Assembly: GCF_900156605.1 (NCBI RefSeq)
Contig: NZ_FTOA01000005.1
Coordinates: forward strand, 372,001-436,000
DNA length: 64,000 nucleotides
Source: Insolitispirillum peregrinum
Lineage (GTDB): Bacteria > Pseudomonadota > Alphaproteobacteria > Rhodospirillales > Rhodospirillaceae
Reading direction: 5' to 3'
Position numbers and translations under genes: made by a program. Below, piece by piece: positions 8,013 through 15,874 of this stretch (position 1 is the first letter of the stretch; the number at the start of each line of letters is the position of its first letter). The notes beneath the pieces are model-generated. The model saw nothing but the letters and a program-made list of their open reading frames with translations. It searched no databases and was not told where the DNA came from.

Positions 8013-8723
8013 ATGGCCCGCCGTAGCCGCCGTCAACGTGAAGCTTCCGCCCTGTTCTGGGGGTGGCTGTTTAAGCTGGTGCTGGTCGGGGGGCTGGCTG
8101 CCGCGATTGCCTATTATGCCTACGAAGTCGGGCAGAAGCTGGCGGCGCAGGACGGCACCGCCCTGCGGAGCGAAATCGAGCGGCTGACCGTCGAGGCCAG
8201 CGAGAAAACGCAGAAGGTTGACGAACTGAATGCGTCGCTGGCAAAGACCGGACAGGAATTGCAGGAACTGAAGAACCGCTATCAGACCGTTGCCCCTGCC
8301 AATGTTCAGGAAATTCTGGACCAGGTGCAGGCCAAGCTGAAACAGGGTGTCCCGGCGGACCGGATCGCCTTTTTTGTCGGGCAGGCCCAGATTGCCAGCA
8401 ACTGCACCACGCCGGAAACGCGCCGCTTTCTTGCCAGAACCAGCAATTATACCGGCTCGGCGACCTGGGTGCGCTTTAACGAGCGGATCACTATCAGTGG
8501 GCAGGGGACGGCGGCCAATGGCGGCCGTGAGCAGTGGTTTGACGTGACGGCTCCGGTGACCTTGACCTTCACACCGCAGGGCGGCAAGGAACAGGTTGTC
8601 TCCGGCGTTCTGCCGCTGAAGCATGCGCTGATTTCCAAGGACAAGGAATACCATTTCACGGCCACGGTCGGCAGCCGGGGCTTCATCGAGGTCAGCGGTG
8701 AGTGGTGTGATGTCCGTGACTGA
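8013..8723 (+). CDS. Membrane-anchored coiled-coil protein, unknown function
   Basis: 236 aa; the ATG at 8013 has AGGAG about eight bases upstream. A basic N-terminus (ARRSRRQRE) is followed by one transmembrane helix (about residues 14-38). Residues 45-95 are a heptad-rich coiled coil. The C-terminal domain, about residues 110-236, should be periplasmic; it has two cysteines (NCTTPE and EWCDVRD) that might pair, and beta-rich segments such as EQWFDVTAPVTLTFTPQGG. I do not recognise the family. The next gene overlaps its 3' end. Confidence 0.75.
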   Translation: MARRSRRQREASALFWGWLFKLVLVGGLAAAIAYYAYEVGQKLAAQDGTALRSEIERLTVEASEKTQKVDELNASLAKTGQELQELKNRYQTVAPANVQEILDQVQAKLKQGVPADRIAFFVGQAQIASNCTTPETRRFLARTSNYTGSATWVRFNERITISGQGTAANGGREQWFDVTAPVTLTFTPQGGKEQVVSGVLPLKHALISKDKEYHFTATVGSRGFIEVSGEWCDVRD

Positions 8724-9396
8724 TGGTTCAGCGGGACACGGGGGGGAGGCCGGATGGCTGGTCACGCCCCCGTCGCCGCCCGCTGACTCCGATGCACGGG
8801 TGATCATTCTGGCTCATGGGGCCGGGGCGGCGATGGATACGCCCTTTCTGGAAACCTTTGCTGTCGGGTTGGCTGCGGCTGGCTGGCTGGTGGTGCGGTT
8901 CGAATTTCCCTATATGGCGGCACGGCGTGGCGCCGACGGCAAGCGTCGTCCGCCGGACCGGCAACCGGCCTTGCTGGACTGCTGGCGACAAACCATTGCC
9001 GCAGTCCGCGCCCGTTGGCAGCCCCGGCGTCTGGTGCTGGCGGGCAAGTCGATGGGCGGGCGCATGGCAAGCCTGATTGCTGATGAACAGCAGGCAGATG
9101 GTCTGGTGGTTCTGGGCTATCCGTTCCACCCGGCAGGCAAGCCAGAGGCGCTGGAGGGGCGGTGCCAGCACCTGGGGGCCCTGCAAACGCCAACCCTGAT
9201 CTGTCAGGGGACGCGGGATGCTTTGGGGGGATACCAGACGGTGGCTCCTTTGGCCTTGTCTCCGTCCGTCGTACTCCATTGGTTGGAGGATGGCGACCAT
9301 TCGTTCAAGCCGCGCCGGGCATCCGGGCGCAGCGAAGTGCAGGCATTTGACGAGGCGCTTACCGCCATGACAGGCTTTTTGCAGTCTTTGGCATAG
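8698..9396 (+). CDS. Alpha/beta hydrolase of the KANL3/Tex30 type
   Basis: 232 aa from a GTG at 8698; an ATG at 8710 is an equally fair start. Either overlaps the previous gene, so translation is probably coupled. The sequence has the oxyanion region HGAGAAMDTPF, the nucleophile elbow GKSMGGR (Ser), an acid in GTRDALG and the catalytic His in GDHSFKP. This is the small single-domain hydrolase family related to Tex30 and dienelactone hydrolases. The substrate is unknown. It has no signal peptide and is probably cytoplasmic. Confidence 0.8.
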   Translation: MSGVMSVTDGSAGHGGEAGWLVTPPSPPADSDARVIILAHGAGAAMDTPFLETFAVGLAAAGWLVVRFEFPYMAARRGADGKRRPPDRQPALLDCWRQTIAAVRARWQPRRLVLAGKSMGGRMASLIADEQQADGLVVLGYPFHPAGKPEALEGRCQHLGALQTPTLICQGTRDALGGYQTVAPLALSPSVVLHWLEDGDHSFKPRRASGRSEVQAFDEALTAMTGFLQSLA

Positions 9397-9606
9397 GGTG
9401 GGATCGGCTGGAAAGTGGGGGCCGGTTCTGCTCCGGGATGCTGGACAGCAGGGCAAACACCTACCATTCCGGGTGCTGATGTGCGATGATGTCGCCCTCT
9501 TGTCCTTTTGTCTGACAGGGTCGGCCCGACGGGCATGATCTGGCCGTCGGCAAGTGCCATGCAACGCTCTGGCAGACAAGACAGAGTATCTGATAAGGAG
9601 CCCGGC

Positions 9607-11643
9607 GTGGTATCGGTGGCAGAATACGAAACAATAACAGCCGATCAACCTCGTCGTGGGACGCCGGTGCAGGGCGACTGGGCAAACTATCTCTCCATGA
9701 GCCGCAGTGACTGGCCGGTGCGTCACATCATGAACCGGCAGGTGTTGACCTGTTCCCCCGACCTGTCGGTGGGGCAGGCAGCAGAGCTGATGGTGGCGCG
9801 TCGTTGTTCCTCAATCGTGGTGGTGGATGCGGCCTCGGTTCCGCTCGGCATCTGGACGGAACATGATGCGCTGGCGCTGGACCTGCCTTCGGCAGACGCT
9901 GGCCGCCGTTCGATTGCCGATGTCATGACCTCACCGGTCTTGACCGTTGATGCCGATTTGCCGCTGGAAGAGCTGGTTCTTCGTTTCCGGGACCATGGAA
10001 CCCGCCATTTTGTTGTGACCGAGCAGGGGGCTCTGGCCGGGGTCATCTCTCAAACCGACGTCATCCGCAGTCAGGGGGTACACGCCTATCTGACCGTGCG
10101 GGATGTCGGGTCGCTGGTCGAAAAAGCTCCGCTGACCGTACAGGGGGAAGACAGTCTTGCCGCCGTGATGCGGACCCTGCGCGATCGTGGCGGGGATGCG
10201 GCAGTGGTTCTGCGGCAGGGCCAACCCTATGGCATCATTACCGAGCGTGACATCTTGCGGCTGGTTGCCAGTCGGCGGGAAGTCGGAACCACCTGTCAGG
10301 AGGTGTGTTCGCACCCGGTGCTGAGCGTCACCAGCACCACGCCCCTTATTCAGGCCCATGACCTGATGGAACAGCACAAAATCCGCCATCTGGTGGTTCT
10401 GGGGCCTGATCAGGTGCTGCTGTCCCTGCTGTCGTTCCGTGACATTCTGGCCGGGATCGAACTGGATTATACCCGCTATCTGCAGGCTGCACTGGATCGC
10501 CAGCATCAGGTGATCCGGCTGGGGCAGGAGCGCCAGCGGCAGATCATCGAGGCGACGCTGGAAGGCTTTGCCGAGGTTGATCGCGAGGCCCGTATTGTGC
10601 GGGTCAACGCCGCGTTGTGTCACATGCTGGGCTATCAGGCCTATGACCTGATCGGGCAAACTCCGGCCTGTTTTTGTACGGCCAGCAGCGTCGAACAATT
10701 CCGCAGCCAGTTTTCCCGCATCGACCAGCAGGATCACCGCAGCTACGACCTGATGGCTGTCCGGCGTGACGGCACGCAAATTCCCTTGCGGGTGAATGCC
10801 ACCACCTTGCGGGATGAGGCAGGGCAGGTGACCGGGGCATTTGCCTTTTTCACCGACCAGAGCGAGGAGCAGCGGCAGCGCAACGAGTTGCAGGCGCTGT
10901 TAGAGCAGGTCTCTTCGTCAAACGCCGATCTGGAATCCTTTGCCTATGTGGTGTCGCACGACCTGCAACAGCCCTTGCGGATGGTAACCAGCTACCTTGG
11001 TTTGCTGACCCGCCGCTATAGCGCCAATGTTCCCCCCGAGGGGCAGGAGTTCATCGGCTACGCCGTTGATGGCGCCAAAAGGATGCAGTCCATGATCATG
11101 GATTTGCTGGAATACTCGCGGGTCAACCGGCGGGGCAGCGAGTTCCAGCCCTGCGACAGCAATGACTGCCTTGCCCTGGCGGTGCGCGAGGTGGCGGTTG
11201 CCTTGCAGACGTGCGGCGGAACGGTGGATATCGCGCCATTGCCGTTGGTTCAGGCGGACCCGCTCCAGATTCAGCGGCTGTTTTATTGCCTGCTGGACAA
11301 CGCGATTATCTATCGTGACCTGCAGCGACCGCTGCGCATTCGCATCAGCGCGGGACGATTGCCGTCCGGGCCGTGGGAATTCCGCGTGCAGGACAACGGG
11401 ATCGGCATCGAACCGCAACACAACGAGCGTGTGTTCCAGATTTTCCAGCGTCTGCACCCCCGTCTTGAACCACAGTGGGGAGAGGCCGGAGCCAATGGGC
11501 GCGGGAATGGCAACGGGATCGGGCTGGCCTTAAGCAAGCGGATTGTCGATCGCCATCATGGCGAAATCCATCTGGAGTCCGTTGCGGGGGAAGGGACGGT
11601 GGTCGTCTTTACCCTGCCTGCGGCGGAAGAGGGGGACGCGTGA
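9607..11643 (+). CDS. CBS-CBS-CBS-CBS-PAS sensor histidine kinase
   Basis: 678 aa from the GTG at 9607, chosen for AAGGAG just upstream; the frame is open back to 9508. There are no transmembrane helices, so it is cytosolic. Two CBS pairs (about residues 35-155 and 160-290) are expected to bind adenine nucleotides. A PAS domain (about 320-430) follows, then a coiled stretch and a phytochrome-kinase type dimerisation helix with His451 in SHDLQQPLR. The ATPase domain has DNAIIYR as its N box (Ile where Lys is usual), DNGIGIEP and GNGIGLALSK. It overlaps the RHH gene by four bases. No partner receiver gene is adjacent. Sensing of cell energy state is a plausible inference from the CBS domains. 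Confidence 0.85.
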   Translation: MVSVAEYETITADQPRRGTPVQGDWANYLSMSRSDWPVRHIMNRQVLTCSPDLSVGQAAELMVARRCSSIVVVDAASVPLGIWTEHDALALDLPSADAGRRSIADVMTSPVLTVDADLPLEELVLRFRDHGTRHFVVTEQGALAGVISQTDVIRSQGVHAYLTVRDVGSLVEKAPLTVQGEDSLAAVMRTLRDRGGDAAVVLRQGQPYGIITERDILRLVASRREVGTTCQEVCSHPVLSVTSTTPLIQAHDLMEQHKIRHLVVLGPDQVLLSLLSFRDILAGIELDYTRYLQAALDRQHQVIRLGQERQRQIIEATLEGFAEVDREARIVRVNAALCHMLGYQAYDLIGQTPACFCTASSVEQFRSQFSRIDQQDHRSYDLMAVRRDGTQIPLRVNATTLRDEAGQVTGAFAFFTDQSEEQRQRNELQALLEQVSSSNADLESFAYVVSHDLQQPLRMVTSYLGLLTRRYSANVPPEGQEFIGYAVDGAKRMQSMIMDLLEYSRVNRRGSEFQPCDSNDCLALAVREVAVALQTCGGTVDIAPLPLVQADPLQIQRLFYCLLDNAIIYRDLQRPLRIRISAGRLPSGPWEFRVQDNGIGIEPQHNERVFQIFQRLHPRLEPQWGEAGANGRGNGNGIGLALSKRIVDRHHGEIHLESVAGEGTVVVFTLPAAEEGDA

Positions 11644-11933
11644 GCACGGGCCCGCAAATCTCCAAGCGCAGTATCCGCCTGCTGGGCCACCCGACATCGG
11701 TTTCGCTGGAAGATGCCTTCTGGCAGGCTCTGGCCGAGATTGCCGCCGCGCAGGGGCGGACGGTGACGGCCCTGATTGCAGACATCGACCGCACCCGCAG
11801 CGGGGAAAAGGACAAAAACCTTTCCAGCCTGCTGCGGGTCTATGCCCTGCAATGGTATCAGCAGCAGGTGTCTTCGATGGCGCGAACCAGTTTCTCTCCC
11901 AACTCGTCGTCCCATTCTTCGAACAGGTCGTAA
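11640..11933 (+). CDS. Ribbon-helix-helix domain protein (RHH_4 type)
   Basis: 97 aa from the GTG at 11640, which overlaps the kinase stop codon (GTGA). Residues 8-76 match the RHH_4 family: SIRLLGHPTSVSLEDAFW, then LAEIAAAQGRTVTALIADID, then NLSSLLRVYALQWYQQQ. Such proteins are small putative DNA binders. The last 20 or so residues (Ser-rich) are encoded by DNA that is antisense to the end of cowN, so the two genes overlap tail to tail by 76 bp. This tail is probably not part of the fold and may have arisen by loss of an earlier stop. Confidence 0.75.
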   Translation: MSTGPQISKRSIRLLGHPTSVSLEDAFWQALAEIAAAQGRTVTALIADIDRTRSGEKDKNLSSLLRVYALQWYQQQVSSMARTSFSPNSSSHSSNRS

Positions 11934-12175
11934 AGATAATAGGTGTGCGAGCAGACCAGATACAGCGGGTCGGGAGTTCCCAGCGGGCTGTTCGGGTCAT
12001 AGGCCGCGCTCATCTTGACCTTGAAACGCTCCCAGAATTCATTGCTTTTGGTTGGGTCGTCGATCAGGGCGGTGGTCCGCTTCAGGACGGCATCGGCCAG
12101 TCCCATGCAGTCAATGCCCTTGAATGTGACGTAACGGTCCAGTCCGTCGAGATTGAGAAGTGTCTCCTCGCTCAT
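11858..12175 (-). CDS. cowN: CowN, protects nitrogenase from carbon monoxide
   Basis: 105 aa; the ATG at 12175 follows GAGGA. The sequence has the CowN pattern: DRYVTFKGIDC near residue 15, DDPTKSNEFWERFK in the middle, CSHTYYLYDLFEEWDDE, and the paired C-terminal cysteines (IEDTCC). CowN was found in Rhodospirillum rubrum as the protein that sustains N2-dependent growth when CO is present. Its upstream neighbour in the same orientation is rcoM, the CO-responsive regulator. The presence of cowN implies that the organism fixes nitrogen, though no nif genes are in the window. Its 3' end overlaps the RHH gene on the other strand. Confidence 0.92.
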   Translation of the reverse strand: MSEETLLNLDGLDRYVTFKGIDCMGLADAVLKRTTALIDDPTKSNEFWERFKVKMSAAYDPNSPLGTPDPLYLVCSHTYYLYDLFEEWDDELGEKLVRAIEDTCC

Positions 12176-12261
12176 GGTAGTCCTCGCTGTTGCTGACGAT
12201 GCGGGAGAGGGAGCCTCTTTTCCATGCCAGAGACAGGGCGGTCAGCGGAAGGGGAGGAAGA

Positions 12262-12293
12262 ATGAACGGCGGTCTATTGGCATGAAAGACGGT
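12262..12293 (-). promoter_or_regulatory. Direct repeat upstream of cowN, candidate RcoM operator
   Basis: On the + strand ATGAACGGCGGT (12262-12273) and ATGAAAGACGGT (12282-12293) agree at 10 of 12 positions and start 20 bp apart. LytTR-type regulators bind direct repeats about two helical turns apart, and this pair lies 87-118 bp upstream of the cowN start and just after rcoM. The assignment to RcoM is inference. Confidence 0.5.
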
Positions 12294-12325
12294 GAGGGGC
12301 TACCAAATGCAGGCCATGTCCGACT

Positions 12326-13045
12326 TTATAGCCCCAGCCTGTCTCGCACCAGCTGGACCCGGCTGCGCCCGATGGGGATCACCGATGCCGGTTGATCGGC
12401 CATGTCCAGCTCGCAACTGTCACCCCGTCGGCGAAATCCGGCGGCAAAGGTGACGTTGACCAGATAGGCCCGGTGAACCCGCAAGAACCGTTGCGGGTCG
12501 AGGCGTTCCTCCAGTTCCTTCAGGGACAGGTTGCACAGGCGGGGGCGGCCGGTCAGGGTTTTGACTTCGGCATAGCGTCCGCTGGCCTTCAGGAACAGGA
12601 CTTCTGCCGGGTCGATCAGCAAGGCCCCTTGTGGCGTTTCAACCGGAATTTTGAGCAGGGCCACCGTTGGGGCAGGCGGAGGGGCTGTGTCCGGGGTCAG
12701 GGCATGGCGGGTATCGAGCAGGGAGAGCAGGTAACATCCCCCTGTCAGCCCGGGCAATGACACCAGAAAGACCGCTTTCAGGACCAACAGGCGGCCCGGA
12801 ACGGGTAACAGGAACGACGTGCGGCTGTCGTTGTGCCCCTGACTGGCGGCATCCAGCAAGGCATGGATACGGGCGGTGCTGCCATGCGGATGGATTTGTT
12901 CCAGGGTCTGGCCAGTCATCCCGTCGGCCTGCAAGCCGACCATCTGTGCTGCGACTGGGGAAACAGTCAGAACGCGACGGTGTGAATCGAGAACAATGAT
13001 GCCGAGTTCAGCGTGCTGTAATCCGTACAGGGCATTGTGATCCAC
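12326..13045 (-). CDS. rcoM: RcoM-type CO-sensing regulator (heme PAS plus LytTR domain)
   Basis: 239 aa from the GTG at 13045, which has GGAG nine bases upstream and a promoter just before it. The frame is open to an ATG at 13186, but that would place the promoter inside the gene. The PAS domain (about 10-115) aligns with RcoM: GIIVLD, then LEQIHPHGSTARI, then PVPGRLLVLK. His52 matches the heme ligand His74 of RcoM-1 as I recall that sequence. The LytTR DNA-binding domain covers about 130-239 (ALLIDPAEVLFLKASGRYAEV, RFLRVHRAYLVNV, IPIGRSRVQLV). It lies directly upstream of cowN, a reported RcoM target in R. rubrum. Confidence 0.85.
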   Translation of the reverse strand: MDHNALYGLQHAELGIIVLDSHRRVLTVSPVAAQMVGLQADGMTGQTLEQIHPHGSTARIHALLDAASQGHNDSRTSFLLPVPGRLLVLKAVFLVSLPGLTGGCYLLSLLDTRHALTPDTAPPPAPTVALLKIPVETPQGALLIDPAEVLFLKASGRYAEVKTLTGRPRLCNLSLKELEERLDPQRFLRVHRAYLVNVTFAAGFRRRGDSCELDMADQPASVIPIGRSRVQLVRDRLGL

Positions 13046-13099
13046 TGGGGGCTTCTCCGCTGTGCCATGGTCGGTGCATCTGCTGGTCAGGTATTGGTC

Positions 13100-13129
13100 A
13101 TCATAGGATGTCTGACGAAAAAATGCCAA
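13100..13129 (-). promoter_or_regulatory. Sigma-70 type promoter of rcoM
   Basis: Reading leftward, TTGGCA (13129-13124), an 18-bp spacer, then TATGAT (13105-13100). Transcription would begin near 13093 and leave a leader of about 48 bases before the GTG at 13045. This supports the short form of RcoM. Confidence 0.6.
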
Positions 13130-13346
13130 GTCACCATCTGCTGTGACCGGTTTTTCTGTGCGCTGCGAATGCGTTATGGCGGGCATACCCGAAAGGGTAG
13201 CGGTTAACCATTCGTGTATCTACGAAAGTCATCACGGAAAGTTCACACACTGACGGCACCGGATTTGCCATGGTCCGACCAGTCTCGGACATGCCCAGGC
13301 CTGCAGGACAATCAATGTCAGGGCGGGGTGGATCGCTGGGCAGCCG

Positions 13347-15689
13347 ATGTTGCAAATGGACAGAATGATGAGCCAGCCGGATACCGCTGACGATACCTTG
13401 CCGCCTTCTCCCTCTCCCGATATCTTGTCCCCTTCTTCTGCACCTGCGTGGCGTAAGGTTCCCATCGCCTTGCGCATCTATGCGTTGGTGGCGCTGGGAT
13501 TGCTGTCTTTGGCCCTTGGGGTGCTGGTCCATTTCCTCAGTGACGGCTATGCGACGTTGTATGCCCAGCGAGTGACCCATGGACAGGCCCTGTCCCAGCA
13601 ATCCCGCACCATTGCCAGCGAAGTCCTGCGTTTGCGGCTGGCCGCCGGTCAGGTTTCCCATGACCCGGAGGCCGCCCGGCAGGCGTTTCAGGCCATTCTG
13701 GCCGCAGCTCATGCAGAAGCCCGGCAGGCGATTCAGCGCGCAGGGACGCGAACGGAAAGCCAGCCGCTGATTGCGCGTCTGCAGACCGTTGACCAGACCT
13801 TTGATCAGGCCAATGACCTGTTTGCCCGTTATGTCGGGGCGACGCAGGCGATTGGCTTGACGGCCACCGACGGTTTGCGGGGAACGCTGACCCGCCCGAT
13901 CCAGAGCATCGAGACCGAACTGGCGATGTGGCCGAATGCCGGGGCCATTTCCGTGACCTTGCAAAAGCTGAAGCGGTTCGAGCAACAGTTCCTGACCTCG
14001 CCGGATGACGATGCCGCCGGGAAATTGAAAAAGACAGCCAACGAGCTGGACTTTGCCATCTTTGGTGGCCCCTTTGGCGAAGACACCAAGGCCACCTTGT
14101 CGGCCCAGATCAGCAGCTATACCAAATCACTGGCGGAATACACGGCGGCGGTCAGTGCCCGTAAGGATGCATGGAACGGACTGGATGCATCGTTTGGCAC
14201 GCTGGAACAACAGGCAGCAGGAACCGCCGACGCTGCCGAAGCCTTTGCCGCCGAAGCTGACAAGGATGCGGCGCAGGCACGGGCCACCACCAAGGCCGTC
14301 CTGCTGGCCGTTGCTGCCGCTGCCGCGTTGCTGGTGACCGGGATTTCGATTGCCATTGCCCGCTCCATTTACCGGCCGATCCAGACGATGGGCAAGGCTC
14401 TGCTCGACCTGGCCGATGGCAGCGACGATATCGCGGTTCCCGGTTTGCAGCGCCACGATGAAATCGGGGACATGGCGCGGGCACTGGAAACGCTGCGCCA
14501 GTCAGTCGGCGAAGCCTTCCGCTTGCGGCAGATGGTCGAGGTTCAGCCCGCACGGGTGATGCTGTGCGAGCCGGAAACCTATCGCATTACCTATGCCAAC
14601 AAGGCAGCCCTCGAGCTGTTGCGCAAAATGGAACCGTTCCTGCACTGCAAGGCCGAGGATGTTCTGGGGCGGTCCCTGCTGGACTTCCATCGTGACAGCT
14701 CGTTCGTGCGGCGGGTGCTGGAAGACCCCTCCAAGCTCCCCTACAAGGGCAAATTCCGTATGGGGCGGCTGACCATCGAGAACGCTGTCAACGCCATTTA
14801 TGACCGGCGCGGGCGCTATCTGGGGGCGATGCTGAACTGGGACGACGTGTCAGCCTATGTGCAGCTGGCCCATGACTTTGAGGAACAGGTCAAGCAGGTG
14901 GCGCAGGTGGTGCTGGATGCCTCGACCCAGCTGGCCGGGTCGGCGCGCTCGATGGCCGGGCTGGTGGGGGACGTGCAGAGCCGCAGTGCCGCCGCCGCCG
15001 ATGCGGTTGAAAAGACCATGGGCAACATTGACGTGATCCAGAATTCCACCGACCATCTGGTGCAGTTGATTGACGGCATCGAGCGACAGGTGGCGAACGC
15101 CAGCGGCTTTGCCAGTACCGCCGTCGAAGAAGCTGAAACCACCGCCGACGTGATGGCCGGGCTGCAGCGGGCGGTGGAACGGATCGGGGAGGCCACCGAC
15201 CTGATTTCGACCATCGCCAACCAGACCAACCTGCTGGCCCTGAATGCCACCATCGAAGCCGCCCGCGCTGGTGAAGCCGGGAAGGGTTTTGCGGTGGTGG
15301 CCAATGAAGTGAAAGACCTTGCCACCCAGACGGCGCAGGCAACCAGCGATATCGGCAGCATGATCGGCGAAGTGCAGCAGGCAGCGCAAAGTGCCACCAT
15401 CGCCATCGGATCGGTGGTGGAAACCATTCTGCACATGCGGGAAATCACCAGCGATATTGCGAATTCAGTCAGCCAACAGGGCAGCTTTACCCGCGACATC
15501 ACTTCGTCCGTGCGGGTTGCGACCGAAGACAGCCAGCAGATGGCCAGCGACATGGGGATGGTGATGGCGGCGATGGAACAGGCTGCCGATGCCGCCGGGA
15601 CCGTCCACATGGCCGCCGACGAGGTTTCCGGTCAGGCCAACGGGCTGGACCAGCAGGTCTCGACCTTCCTGGAGGCGATGCAGAATTAG
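13347..15689 (+). CDS. Methyl-accepting chemotaxis protein with PAS-like module
   Basis: 780 aa; ATG at 13347, with further in-frame ATGs at 13368 and 13371 and no clear ribosome site to decide. A cytoplasmic N-terminal tail rich in Pro and Ser precedes TM1 (about 45-68). A helical periplasmic domain runs to TM2 (about 312-335), then HAMP. After HAMP comes a PAS-like segment (about 400-505: [42 protein letters not shown]). The signalling domain has the hairpin tip ...[25 protein letters not shown] with the conserved core. A paralogue with the same post-HAMP module lies at 57248-59203. A repeat follows the stop codon directly. Confidence 0.9.
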   Translation: MLQMDRMMSQPDTADDTLPPSPSPDILSPSSAPAWRKVPIALRIYALVALGLLSLALGVLVHFLSDGYATLYAQRVTHGQALSQQSRTIASEVLRLRLAAGQVSHDPEAARQAFQAILAAAHAEARQAIQRAGTRTESQPLIARLQTVDQTFDQANDLFARYVGATQAIGLTATDGLRGTLTRPIQSIETELAMWPNAGAISVTLQKLKRFEQQFLTSPDDDAAGKLKKTANELDFAIFGGPFGEDTKATLSAQISSYTKSLAEYTAAVSARKDAWNGLDASFGTLEQQAAGTADAAEAFAAEADKDAAQARATTKAVLLAVAAAAALLVTGISIAIARSIYRPIQTMGKALLDLADGSDDIAVPGLQRHDEIGDMARALETLRQSVGEAFRLRQMVEVQPARVMLCEPETYRITYANKAALELLRKMEPFLHCKAEDVLGRSLLDFHRDSSFVRRVLEDPSKLPYKGKFRMGRLTIENAVNAIYDRRGRYLGAMLNWDDVSAYVQLAHDFEEQVKQVAQVVLDASTQLAGSARSMAGLVGDVQSRSAAAADAVEKTMGNIDVIQNSTDHLVQLIDGIERQVANASGFASTAVEEAETTADVMAGLQRAVERIGEATDLISTIANQTNLLALNATIEAARAGEAGKGFAVVANEVKDLATQTAQATSDIGSMIGEVQQAAQSATIAIGSVVETILHMREITSDIANSVSQQGSFTRDITSSVRVATEDSQQMASDMGMVMAAMEQAADAAGTVHMAADEVSGQANGLDQQVSTFLEAMQN

Positions 15690-15704
15690 AATGGTGTGCG
15701 TGAA

Positions 15705-15874
15705 ACCTGACGCCACAGTACACGACAGTTGGTGGGATCAGTGCGGGCTACCGCCCAAACCTGTTTGGTGGCGATGCCCCCAAGCCCCCATTTTTCTTTC
15801 ACTATCAAGTCAATGGGGTCCGGGGCCTTAAGGCCCCGGCGAGGTGTGGAGCAGCGCTCCACGATCCTGTTTTT
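15705..15874 (+). repeat. Composite repeat, copy 2 (right end truncated)
   Basis: The left flank has the same ACCTGACGC as copy 1 (15705-15713), then the module start CACAGTACACGACAGTTGG. The internal hairpins follow, ending with GTGGAGCAGCGCTCCAC. The right terminal repeat and the short element's second half are missing; the sequence runs straight into the cysS stop codon. Orientation is as in copy 1. Confidence 0.85.

Noticed and set aside
12176-12325. Sigma-54 promoter for cowN
   Set aside because: I looked for TGGCAC-N5-TTGC and found only a TGGCAT without a matching -12 element.
13131-13985. 284-codon minus-strand frame opposite the chemoreceptor start
   Set aside because: His/Gln/Arg-rich shadow composition; it also runs into the rcoM promoter region.
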